This document shows, piece after piece, positions 10,201 through 18,376 of a DNA stretch of 18,376 nt. Numbering within the stretch: position 1 is the first letter of the stretch; the number at the start of each line of letters is the position of its first letter. Made by a program: the position numbers and the translations under genes. A model generated the notes under the pieces. It was not told the DNA's origin, did not search any database, and was given only the letters and a program-made list of their open reading frames with translations. This stretch comes from Cephalothrix spiralis (taxonomy: Eukaryota > Nemertea > Palaeonemertea > Archinemertea > Cephalotrichidae), in contig JAUCNG010365595.1 in assembly GCA_032353305.1 (NCBI GenBank), positions 1 through 18,376 on the forward strand, given 5' to 3'.

Positions 10201-13200
10201 CTTTCATTCACACTCCAACTCATCCACTTATTCCTCATATTATTCCCCAATATCCAGACTACTTAGCCCCAGCTGTCGTTGCTGGGCGGGTTACAAAAAA
10301 GGGATCATGTAATGAATTCACTACTTCCCACCCTATCTTTTATCAAAGTGGCAACAGTGGTGGTCTCTCAACAATACAGTTGTCTACTCGAAAACCTGAG
10401 GTGGATATGACAACTTCTTTAACACAAATAAGTGGTTTAACATTACAGTACCGAAAAGATATTTTAGACTACGCTAGTCAAAGCTCGGACTTCCAAACTG
10501 GCGCTATTTCAGACACACTGGCATATTACCGAAAAACCGAATTACCTCAGGATATGATACAAAAACACTCTTCGGTAGGAACATACGTTGACGTCCATGA
10601 TGCACATGATATTGCTCAAGTATACAACGAACGGATGAAGGAACCCGAGCGCGATCAAGCTGGACAACAACAACAGCTCAATATTAATCCTGATGATTGT
10701 CTGCTTATTGTTCACCAAAATAATGATACAGGAGCGGTACCATTTCAAATACCTAGACAAAAGGTAGCAGACCAGTGGAATATATCATCCATTTCTTATT
10801 CATTATTCAGCGTATTGGTTCATAACCGTCAAACTCACCGTCAATTTCTACAAAAACTTTGGAGCAATATACCTTTGCAAAACCAACAAATAGTATCCGA
10901 TTTCTGTGTCAAATTAGTCAACAAACAAAAACTAACATCCCAAATTATTCGAAGATGCGATGAACTAATTCAGTTAATACCTGTTCAACAACATGACAAT
11001 GAATACATAAAGCTTGCTTCACTTATACAACAACTATGCCAAAATGTTCATTTCATTGAATCCAATGACCATCAGGATATTCAACAAAATATACCCGACC
11101 GGACCAAGGTATTGATTGTAGTCAGGCCCCCTGGACCAGAACGGCAACGTCGCCAAGCATTTCCTCTTGCCTCTCCTGATAATAAATGGAACCTAATGTA
11201 TGCTCAAAACAGTCAATTTATTGACAATGACTACCACGTTTCTTACCATTTTCGATGGTCAACTCATTTAAATTGGATCACTGGTGGATCGCAAGATCAT
11301 ACAGCTATTTTAGGTGAAGAATCATTCCTCATTTATGTGAAACTACACTCCTTTGAATCAGCAACAAATTACATTTTGGAATCATGTGGAGGTCAATATA
11401 AAGCTAAGTGTCAGTTACACAACCACCTGCTACTTGCTACAAAAGCTTCATCTCTTCAGTGCTCTCGTCGCCAATGCCGAAATGTCATTCGCTGGCAATG
11501 TGGTAACGGTATTCCCAATTTGCAGTGTACAGTTGGACTCTGCCGCAAACATTTAAAGGAAACTTATGATAACGAAGACCAAGAAGTTTTCGTTACTGCA
11601 GATATGGACATTTTACAACCTGTGCCTCGTGATATTTATCAACAACCTGACAACGAAGACAATGATGTTGATATGGAAGTTCTCCCAAATTTCATGGAAC
11701 AAGAAGCTTTTGAAATCGATGAAGCACTTCCTGATATTGATTTGCCAATTGATTTCCTTTCACAAGGTACTCTACCGATGAACAGTGCTCTAGACGACAA
11801 TTTTCTTTTCGCCTCACATAATGCTGATATGATGCTCAATCACCATCTTCTAAATCACAGCAATTTGCATCTAATGCATCGTCGTTTACGCCCACAAAAA
11901 GCACCAATAGCTGCCCAAAGATTGTTACAAGATATATGTTGCAAAACACCACAGTGGACCGTTCCTCTAGCATTACCTGAATCTCAATTATTCACTCTCC
12001 CCTTCTGGCATATGAATGGAACTGCTGTTGCAGGAACATTACCGTCAGTCATGTATTCAAATTATAACATGCACAAGAAGAATATAGGTGATATTATAGA
12101 TCATATCAGGGTGAGAATTAGGGATCCCACGCTAGTTACATCTAAATTAGCAACTACTTTACAGTATTATTTCGATATTAACCTCAATATTGATTTAAAC
12201 CATAACCCAATAACCATCGCAACAACTAAAGGTCTTGAACACATGACTAGGAAACATAATACCGTAGAAGTCGAGGGTCGACAACAGGCTATTCCCATGA
12301 ACGATTTCGATGCAAATAAACAGGTGAGACGATTGGTTGCCCTCCAGAGAGAAGAGGGTTCATGGAATTTATTTGTCACCCTTACTTGCAACGACAGCAC
12401 AACCCTTGGAGTTGCTCCAATCAGAAATGCAATCTTCAACAAATATACAAGTCAGGAAGACAGACATGATGCATTACAGTCCTACTCAGTTATTCTGTCA
12501 CGAGCATGGGAAAGATCCTCTCGAATCATTATGCACTATATTTTACACAGTCCCGACAAACCTCTTGGAGATGTAAAAAGTGGATGGTTTCGCTATGAAT
12601 TTCAAAATTCAACATCACTTGGCAACAAACCTCATATTCACGGTGGCATTATTCTACAGGAAAACGGGAAAGAAGAAGGCCTTAAAAAAATAAAATGTTC
12701 TATCACAGACCTATTTTGTCAAAAGGAAGGTACAGATTATGAATCCCTCAGAAATGCAGGTATCGTAAAGGATCATGAAGACTTTATTCGCCTCTACTCA
12801 CTTGCTAATAAATTACAAGTCCACAGTTGTACCAATTCTAACCAAAGGTGCCAGAAGAAAACCAAAGATGATACTTACGTTTGTCGCGTTCAGAAGCACT
12901 TCCCAAGTTTCCAGTACACGTTCAAGGACAAAACATATGCTTATGATACAGAAACTTTACATAACCTTGAAGCTCTAGATTTGGCTAATTGCGATCTTCA
13001 AAGTTCAGTATGGACAGTCCATGACGAATTAAAACCCGGTAAATGGTTTTACCCTGCACAGCCATTTGAACAATTTGTTCCCACTAATTCAAAACTCTTT
13101 GTTTTGATGCAGTCATCAACAAACGTCCAGTACTGTGATAAGCGTTTTAGTCATGCGTATTTGGCCAAATACGCAGCAGGAATCGATGAAAAACCTTTAG

Positions 13201-16200
13201 TAAATGTTACTGTAAATAAGAACCAAAATGCAGACGTTCATGTTGGCAACCTCATTCATCAAAAGATAACCGGTCAACGTATGAAAAATGACTCCCCTTC
13301 AAATTACCAATCTCGGCATATAGCTTTGACAGAGATGATCTGGTACCTCAATAATTTCCCTTATGTCGTTTCTGACAGGGATATGATTCACGTATCGACT
13401 CTAGCTCCTGAATATCGACCTTCTACAATGAAACGACATAAACCACACCAACGAGTTGAAGGAGGAGATGGTCAACCAGAAGCAGTTCACATTCGGGAAA
13501 ATCTTCCAATTAACCGGCACTTTACACAAAGTCAACTGACTATGCTACAATCCTATGAAAATGGCTCCTACAACATTGATAATACTACTGTCTTTTCATT
13601 CAGATGCCCGGAACTGTTTTTAGTTAATGATATTGAGTCCTACATGAGATATTTCACCTTCCAAAAAAGAAAACCTCAACAGACCGTTCATGACGATATC
13701 GCTCTTTCATCATGGATCGATGCTTTGGGACGAATAACTAAAATCCGTCTTGCTCACATTCAAGATGTTTTCCAATATGTCAGACAAAAAGTCAATGATG
13801 ATGTTCTTCACATTTTTCGTAACATCATAGTACCATTGTTTCAAGAATACACAAACCATCAACAACATCACGATTATTCACTTTTCTTCACTACGTTCGT
13901 CGACATAACGAAAACACAAAGAAATATTGTTGTTTTTACACAAGTGACGCCAAATGATCCCAATCGATTTTTTATTCACTTGTTGCTCTCAATGGGCACA
14001 TTTGCCGATGCATGTTTAACAGAATTGGATTTGTACAGCCAGGGAAACTTCATCCAAGCTTTTAGAGCTGTACAACTCATACATGAAGATCCACCAACAT
14101 TAGAAGAGGTGAATAGTTTATGTAGAAAATATATCTTAGAGCAGATGCAATTCATGCCAGTTAGTCTCAACAGATTTCGAAAACTTACTACGCAACTACG
14201 ACTGTACATGAATCAGTTATTGTTACAAGGATTAGAAAGCTTCGGTTCCCTTCCACTTACCCTGGAAGATGATATGGTTATATCAAACATAGTGCAATTT
14301 GAGGAGATAATGCATAAGTCGTTGACAAATCTTGTTGAAACACTAGCAACTAATGACAACCTGCCTCGATTTCCAAATCCACAGCAACTTATTCGTAGAC
14401 AGGTCGTTCAATATGATCCTGTCCTACAGATACAGGCAGGGCAACAGATCGAATCTCATCATGAACAGGAAAGAGCTCTTGCACTATGCAAAACGGCTAT
14501 TGATCTTCATCTTCAAAATGATGGCCCCAGATCCGTACTGCTGATTGGCGCCCCAGGATCAGGAAAAACTTTTATAGCTCTCACTGCACTTACGTATGCA
14601 TTATCTAAAACCATGGTATGTCAAATAACATCGTTGACAGGTCTCAGGGCAAGTACACTTGGGGGCCAACATTTACATTACCTTTTCCATTTACCTTGTG
14701 ATGACAATTCAAATGTCAACATCACTACGGAATCAACAATGCTTAACCTAAAAAAACACCCGCTGAAGATAGCATACCTCCAGAGAATTGAATTACTCCT
14801 TATTGAAGAAATAGGCCTATTATCTGCGCAAATCTTTGCAACAATGAACATCGTTTTGCAAGTCATAAGAAATTCCACGTCTTTATTCGGTGGTATCTTA
14901 GTAATTGCCACTGGTGATCCCAGACAACTGTCTCCAGTGCATGGCTCATCAATTTGGAGCTCTCATCATATGCTGTTCAATTTTACATGCCAGCAATTCA
15001 AGTATTATGTACGAGCTGCACAGGATCCTGATCTTCAACGCCTCTTAAACATTCTCCGCAAACCTGTCATTACCGATGAAGATGTGGAGATTTTTATGAC
15101 TACCTTGAATACAAGAGTTTTTTTAAACGGCCAAACTGTTCCATCTTGGCAAGATGTTCCAGACAACTATATTCGAGTCGTAGGGACCAGAAAGGCATGT
15201 GATGATATAATCAATGAATATATCGAACGGAAAAAGACTAATCCGGAGCTTCAGACGGTGACCTACGATGCACAAGATTACATTGAACTTCCTGGTGGTC
15301 AACGGCAATTAGCCAATAGGACAGTTCAGAAAACGTTGAACTACAAGTGCCATGAACCCCAGCAGCTAGTGCTTTTTGTTGCATGTGTTGTAAGATTAAC
15401 GTTCAACAATACTACCGTATCTCCGTTTATGCCTACCTTTTCTCAAGGTCAAACAGCCATTGTCACACAACTCCCACCACCTGAAAATGATGATGGCCAA
15501 ATTCATTTAAGATTAATTCCATTCGCAGATAATAATTTCAATCTGGAAGATATTCCTAATCACTGGCAAGTAATACACCTTGGAAAACGGAATACAGCCC
15601 CAGTTCTTCTTCGCTCATGCAACAATCGCGCTTGGCGTAGGCAGTATCCAGTTGCTCATTATGTGTCTTTAACTATACATAAAGCAATCGGAGAAAACTG
15701 CCCCCGCATTGCTACTCAAATAAGTAGTCTAAACAAAAGGTACCGACTCTGGCAAAGGGAACAATTATTGGTTTTACTCAGCCGCACCCGCAGCTTAGAT
15801 GGGGTACTTTTTGTTACCAACAACATACAAGATACGACTGATGCAATTAAGATGATGTTACATCAAACAACCCCTCTCGCCACACATATAGAAGAGGCTC
15901 TAGACGTCATTCAAGAACTGGTTATCCGACCAAGATTCCTCATTCATAATCCATTATTGCGTACCATCCCAGACACTTGCAATGGATATGTGTATATGAT
16001 TGTTAGTCAGAAACTCCCAAGCTATGCCTACATAGGTGAAACGAACAATATTAAACGACGACTCGGTGAACATAACCGCGGACAAGGCGCTAATCTCACA
16101 AGGGATCCATTTTTAAGACCATGGGTTTTGTACGTTTTAATATCAAACTTTCCCGGACTTACGAATTCCATGCAAAACTGCCGATCTAGAAAATCATTTG

Positions 16201-16355
16201 AAAGTCAATGGCATGAACGAATTACTGCATTAAACATGCGAAGAAACACTCGGACTATTTATGATATTGGTCGCCAGTTATTTCGAGAAAAGCAAATCCA
16301 AGATATGCCGTATCTTCTATGGGCAGAGTATGCTGACATTCAATTCAACAATTGA
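4002..16355 (+). CDS. Five-exon Helitron-type transposase: RPA-like, HUH Rep, PIF1-like helicase, GIY-YIG nuclease (spliced, 2,744 aa)
   Basis: Spliced model: 4002-4246, 4848-5343, 6127-6310, 7087-7471, 9431-16355 (8,235 nt including TGA). Every junction is GT-AG and every phase matches, so the frame is open throughout. Order in the protein: short charged N-terminus (1-82); RPA/OB-like region with Cys 186, 187, 192, 202 (about 83-308); low-complexity linker with AT-hook-like patch (310-437); CxxC zinc motif (449-501); unrecognised region (about 500-1085); Cys/His cluster (1089-1144); acidic linker; HUH Rep (about 1415-1690); helicase (about 2090-2575); GIY-YIG nuclease (2621-2700). By family knowledge it should act in the nucleus in rolling-circle transposition: nicking, unwinding and strand transfer. 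Start chosen at the first in-frame ATG of exon 1, with A at -3; an upstream non-coding exon is possible. The lack of stops or frameshifts suggests a young, possibly active copy. Splicing is predicted, not shown. Confidence 0.8.
4247..4847 (+). other. Intron 1 of the transposase gene (phase 2)
   Basis: This 601-nt stretch has donor GTAGAC and acceptor TTTATTTCAG. It is AT-rich and contains no domain-bearing frame. A stop-free run around 4308-4568 has no recognisable protein features. An AATAAA at 4304 lies just inside and could act as a premature poly(A) signal. Confidence 0.6.
4848..5343 (+). CDS. Exon 2: RPA-like single-strand-DNA-binding region
   Basis: Encodes residues 82 (part) to 247. 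The frame is open from the acceptor TTTATTTCAG to the donor CTG|GTAAGA. The C-terminal half shows Cys 186, 187, 192 and 202. These are followed by a hydrophobic strand (SLILKASVTSQD) and then KSVVFHSREFTKLFF. This order, a Cys cluster then beta strands with a conserved aromatic-hydrophobic end, resembles the C-terminal OB fold of replication protein A large subunits. Several plant and animal Helitrons carry RPA-like genes or domains, so an RPA role (binding the displaced strand) fits. The match is by eye and remote; a different small beta-barrel cannot be excluded. The first half (DLSTGCIFYVV to about residue 180) may be a second OB-like unit, but I see no clear motif there. Confidence 0.65.
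5344..6126 (+). other. Intron 2 of the transposase gene (phase 0)
   Basis: This 783-nt stretch has donor GTAAGA (close to consensus) and acceptor TTCTTTTAATAG. It is AT-rich non-coding DNA. A short phrase resembling CGAATAAT recurs around 5676-5815, but no longer repeat structure is clear. Confidence 0.6.
6127..6310 (+). CDS. Exon 3: short linker exon of the transposase
   Basis: Encodes residues 248-308 plus one base of codon 309, beginning LPNAAKIKPQDIKRV and ending HISSLTPMIISE. It is bounded by acceptor TTTTAATAG and donor GAAG|GTAAAA. It joins exon 2 in phase 0 and exon 4 in phase 1 with no stop. It contains WKIAGWFKPSYG, a Trp-rich segment that could complete the preceding OB-like fold, but no named domain is evident. 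At 184 nt it is too short to stand out alone. Support comes from protein-like composition, clean splice sites and phase agreement on both sides. Confidence 0.6.
6311..7086 (+). other. Intron 3 of the transposase gene (phase 1)
   Basis: This 776-nt stretch has donor GTAAAA and acceptor ATTTTGTAG after a T-rich tract. It is AT-rich and I see nothing else in it. Confidence 0.6.
7087..7471 (+). CDS. Exon 4: Pro/Gln/Arg-rich linker with AT-hook-like patch
   Basis: Encodes residues 309 (part) to 436 and two bases of Gln 437. Acceptor is TTTTGTAG, donor CCA|GTAAGG. The protein is low complexity, rich in Pro, Gln, Asn and Asp. It ends in a basic patch PGRPRGRARGRAGNR (residues 417-431), which contains the GRP-type core of AT-hooks that bind the minor groove of AT-rich DNA. 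The tail may therefore help dock the protein on the AT-rich element. If not spliced, the frame meets a stop immediately at the donor (TAA at 7473). If spliced, CA+G restores Gln and the frame runs into the zinc motif of exon 5. The C-rich, GC-richer coding sequence contrasts sharply with the AT-rich introns on both sides. Confidence 0.7.
7909..7926 (+). other. Possible lone end of a mariner/Tc1-type element
   Basis: CAGGGTGTCCCAATAAAA preceded by TA resembles the start of many mariner-type terminal inverted repeats. No inverted partner (GGGACACCCTG) was found elsewhere in the window, so at most this is a solo, decayed end. Confidence 0.25.
8702..8963. mobile_element. Fold-back / MITE-like element with ~85-90 bp inverted arms
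   Basis: The left arm (about 8702-8787) and right arm (about 8873-8963) are inverted copies. The best-kept core is 8745-8780 against 8879-8914: 36 bp with a single mismatch, starting GGGGATATAACTCT on the left. Outside the core, similarity continues through CATAGACT and TAATTACTA with small gaps. The ~85-bp centre encodes nothing. Long inverted arms with no gene are typical of non-autonomous DNA transposons or fold-back elements. Exact ends and target-site duplication cannot be fixed because the arms fade gradually outward. Confidence 0.75.
9431..16355 (+). CDS. Exon 5: HUH Rep / PIF1-like helicase / GIY-YIG nuclease of a Helitron-type transposon
   Basis: Encodes residues 437 (part) to 2744, open for 6.9 kb. 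Zinc-type Cys at 449, 452, 494, 497, 501. Second Cys/His cluster: C1089, C1097, C1114, C1119, C1127, C1136, C1141, H1144, followed by an acidic stretch (about 1149-1213). Rep nuclease: FVTLT at 1418-1422, metal-binding HIH at 1505-1507 in the context KPHIHGGI, and YLAKY with Tyr 1680 and 1684, the two-tyrosine pattern of Helitrons. A conserved Helitron-like block (ALTEMIWYLNNFPYVVSDRD) starts near 1735. Helicase: Walker A GAPGSGKT 2143-2150, Walker B LIEEIG (Glu 2229-2230), GDPRQLSPV from 2265, HKAIGE near 2520, LLSRTRSLDG near 2553. GIY-YIG: GYVY from 2622, AYIGE with Y2637 and G2639, Arg 2646, His 2651, Glu 2694. There is no usable ATG near the 5' end of the exon (the zinc motif begins within 10 codons), which supports upstream exons. 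Identity as Helitron superfamily is firm; activity is inferred. Confidence 0.93.
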
Positions 16356-16460
16356 TAAATCACGTTTCATACATATAAACTCTTCTTCTTATTCCATTCC
16401 ATTTCCTAATATTTCAAAACTATGTGTCAAACGGAGCCATTTAAATCTGAGTCTACATCT

Positions 16461-16890
16461 CGTGCCAGTGAAAGTTTCGATTCTTGCTTGGCATCTTTTG
16501 CATACCTTAGCATAACCTTCGAATAATGCACTTCATTTGTGTCTTCTTCTTGTGAAAATGAGAACTCTCGCTCAACTTCTTGTGCTCGTGGAAATCGAAT
16601 CTCTTGCTTCAAATCCAATTCTCACGTGTCAACGATAACACGATCGTATGCTAATGGAACCTTGAACTCTAACTCTACATCTGCAACTTTTCCTTGTCAA
16701 ATCCTGAACTGTAGTTCTATATGCATCTTGTGCCAATTATTCTGCTGGTGGGAACTAGATCTCCTCTACATCCCGTAATGACGAAAGCCTGATTTCTTGC
16801 ACTGTGTCACGTTCTGATGAAGTCCAATATCTTACTCTGCATCTACATCTTGTGCTGAGGATAACCAGAGTCCTTGCCCTGCATCTAGAT
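16461..16890 (-). repeat. Decayed 30-bp repeats reading as 10-residue repeats on the minus strand
   Basis: Cut into 30-bp steps from 16461, successive blocks share CTTGTG...GAA-TC...CT-CTT. On the minus strand (16427-16618) this reads as 10-residue units such as KQEIRFPRAQ, EVEREFSFSQ and KQESKLSLAR, with Glu/Asp, hydrophobic and Gln/Arg positions in register. Further units (ELEFKVPLAY; SAQDV) lie to about 16890 but are broken by stops. This is either a minisatellite or the remains of a repeat-protein gene fragment carried in the transposon's 3' region. No start or domain is recognised. Confidence 0.55.
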
Positions 16891-17710
16891 ATTCTGACTG
16901 TTTCAAAAGTGACATGGTTCATATAATACAAAAGTACATTCCTCTTTCACCGTGTGTTCCTACTGCTTTCTGTAAACTCTGGCATAAAGTTAGAAAGAAA
17001 ATGTTCCTTTTTCTTTCGACTATTGTTCTCTTATCATCAGATAATCGTACAAACTGTAAAGGATCGTAAAGCTGTCGAACCTAATTTTCTACACGAAGTT
17101 CTAATTTCAAAAGGAGCTGAAACTTTTTTCTCATTCTCGACGGACTAACATTTATCTGCTACTGAAACCGATTTTAGATTGTGTTTTCAACGTTTAACTG
17201 CTAGAACAGCTCTTTTAATTCTCATGGAAAGAAACTTCATATTTCGTAAGTAAGTGAATATTAACTATCATATGTCGCAGGGTTTTTATATCTCTACCAG
17301 ATGCGCTGTCCTCCATAGCTAATGAGTAACATTGGATTATATATTTAACCGCTATCTTGGTTTAAAATGTCTTAATTATAAATCAATTTCTAACACGGGA
17401 ATACAATATTCAAACTTATCTCAATCATTACGCACTTCATATATGTTTGATAATTTTATTTTATTTACATTTTCCTTTACCATAGTAAATGAGAAGAAAA
17501 AAAATACTGATTTTACTAAATACAAATAGGGTCATGTAATTTTAGCACATTAATTTCCCTTACAAATATATAAGAAAGAATTGTCATTTATATGTATAAC
17601 ACTCGGGCAAAATTTTGAATTCCCTTATTATTTTTTTAGTACTTTGCCCACTGTAAAGGATTTACCATTATTACACAAATTATCGCTCACCCTACAGACT
17701 TTTAATTCCC
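16891..17710. other. AT-rich 3' region without a recognised gene
   Basis: The short stop-free runs here (near 16954, 17332 and 17581) have no protein features. No AATAAA was found between the transposase stop and the hairpin at 17711. Confidence 0.4.
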
Positions 17711-17746
17711 GTGATCCGTGTGCCGCCATAATTGCACACGGATCAC
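17711..17746 (+). other. Perfect hairpin, 13-bp stem, 10-nt loop: candidate Helitron 3' terminal hairpin
   Basis: GTGATCCGTGTGC (17711-17723) and GCACACGGATCAC (17734-17746) are exact inverse complements around CGCCATAATT. The stem is about 62% GC in strongly AT-rich surroundings. Helitrons and Helentrons have a short GC-rich hairpin at or just before the 3' end that stops rolling-circle transfer. This one lies 1.36 kb past the stop codon, on the expected side and strand. No CTRR follows within a few bases (AAAATCAG follows), so a Helentron-type rather than canonical Helitron end would be implied. An intrinsic role in RNA folding is an alternative. Confidence 0.5.
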
Positions 17747-18141
17747 AAAATCAGAAATCACACAGTATCCCAACCACTTTTTAACATTTTGATTATTTAC
17801 CTTACACTCTATTCATCTGGGTTTGTAAATATACACAATCCTGCTGAATTTATATACATGTATATACTTTAAATCCTAGGAGTACGCATAAAATAACTGT
17901 CCTTTTTTAACTAACTTGTCTGAAGACCATAAGACTGAAGTCATATACTCATTTACTGCGTATATCATGTAACTAACCTAAAAACATCCTTTACATGATA
18001 TGTAAGAATGTATTTGTTATCAAATCCAGATTCTAAGGTGACTTAGTGAGCTGCATTTGATGAAAGAATTAATTGACATTTGTGCACAAAGATCGTTAAT
18101 CATTAATATTGTTAATTAATGTTATATATTAGGATATATTT

Positions 18142-18147
18142 AATAAA
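18142..18147 (+). promoter_or_regulatory. Candidate poly(A) signal
   Basis: AATAAA is the first good hexamer after the transposase stop, but it lies 1.8 kb away and beyond the candidate terminal hairpin. It may be chance in AT-rich DNA. Confidence 0.2.
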
Positions 18148-18238
18148 AATATAGTAGAACAATTACTGCGGCATAAAACGAATTATTTTTTACCGCACTT
18201 TTTACTTTGAAAATTGTCAATTTCACTAGGTGCCCGCA

Positions 18239-18258
18239 CGCAATCGATTGCGCATGCG
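18239..18258. other. Overlapping GC-containing palindromes
   Basis: CGCAATCGATTGCG (18239-18252) is a perfect 14-bp palindrome and runs into a second palindrome CGCATGCG (18251-18258). They stand out in AT-rich sequence; function is unknown. Confidence 0.5.
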
Positions 18259-18320
18259 TATTCGTTACAGGAAGGGGGTTTACAACTTTAAAACTCTGAC
18301 TACCATTATTGGCATATTTA

Positions 18321-18350
18321 TCAATGATTTAAAAATAAAAAAATCATTGA
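18321..18350. other. AT-rich hairpin, 10-bp stem
   Basis: TCAATGATTT (18321-18330) and AAATCATTGA (18341-18350) pair perfectly around a 10-nt A/T loop. It could be an AT-rich structure or chance. Confidence 0.5.
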
Positions 18351-18376
18351 CAAACAATTAATAATAACACTCAGTT

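Noticed and set aside
9431-17746. Canonical Helitron ends (5' TC, 3' hairpin followed by CTRR)
   Set aside because: CTRR tetramers occur by chance, but none sits 5-10 bases after a convincing hairpin; the sequence after 17746 is AAAATCAG.
1-18376. Prokaryotic operon, CRISPR or prophage interpretation
   Set aside because: Spliced gene structure, AT-rich intergenic repeats and lack of any second gene do not fit a bacterial or phage genome.

Overview
The window looks like AT-rich nuclear DNA from a eukaryote, most likely an invertebrate animal. That assignment rests only on GT-AG introns, repeat-rich non-coding DNA and the type of mobile element present; the species cannot be named from sequence alone. 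I see no rRNA, tRNA, CRISPR array or bacterial-style gene.

The main content is one large plus-strand gene of a rolling-circle (Helitron-superfamily) transposon. Its last exon is an uninterrupted 6.9-kb reading frame (9431-16355). Upstream, four short open stretches (4002-4246, 4848-5343, 6127-6310, 7087-7471) are each bounded by good splice sites. Their phases (2, 0, 1, 2) join without a break into the large exon. The predicted spliced product is 2,744 residues. In order it carries: an RPA-like single-strand-DNA-binding region with a Cys cluster; a Pro/Gln/Arg-rich linker ending in an AT-hook-like basic patch; a CxxC...CxxC zinc motif; a large region I do not recognise; a second Cys/His cluster and acidic linker; a Helitron-type HUH Rep nuclease with two tyrosines; a PIF1-like superfamily 1 helicase; and a C-terminal GIY-YIG nuclease domain. 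The GIY-YIG fusion is the most unusual point. Helentrons (Helitron2) carry an AP-type endonuclease at a comparable place, so a GIY-YIG enzyme there would be a different solution.

Layout. 1-1500: AT-rich DNA with a 52-bp tandem repeat holding a palindrome, a 102-bp tandem repeat and an 11-bp-stem hairpin. 1507-2330: three diverged copies of a ~275-bp tandem repeat, each with the same small hairpin. 2331-3970: no convincing gene, but a 17-bp direct repeat and a possible 5'-UTR splice donor. 4002-16355: the five-exon transposase gene; its fourth intron holds a ~265-bp fold-back (MITE-like) element. 16356-16890: decayed 30-bp repeats that read as 10-residue repeats on the minus strand. 17711-17746: a perfect 13-bp-stem hairpin, the best candidate for the transposon's 3' terminal hairpin. 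17747-18376: AT-rich DNA with two further palindromes.

How the parts would work together (inference from the Helitron family): the Rep domain nicks and joins DNA at the element ends, the helicase unwinds it, and the RPA-like part holds the displaced single strand. The GIY-YIG domain could cut the target or resolve branched intermediates. The exact ends of the element were not found.
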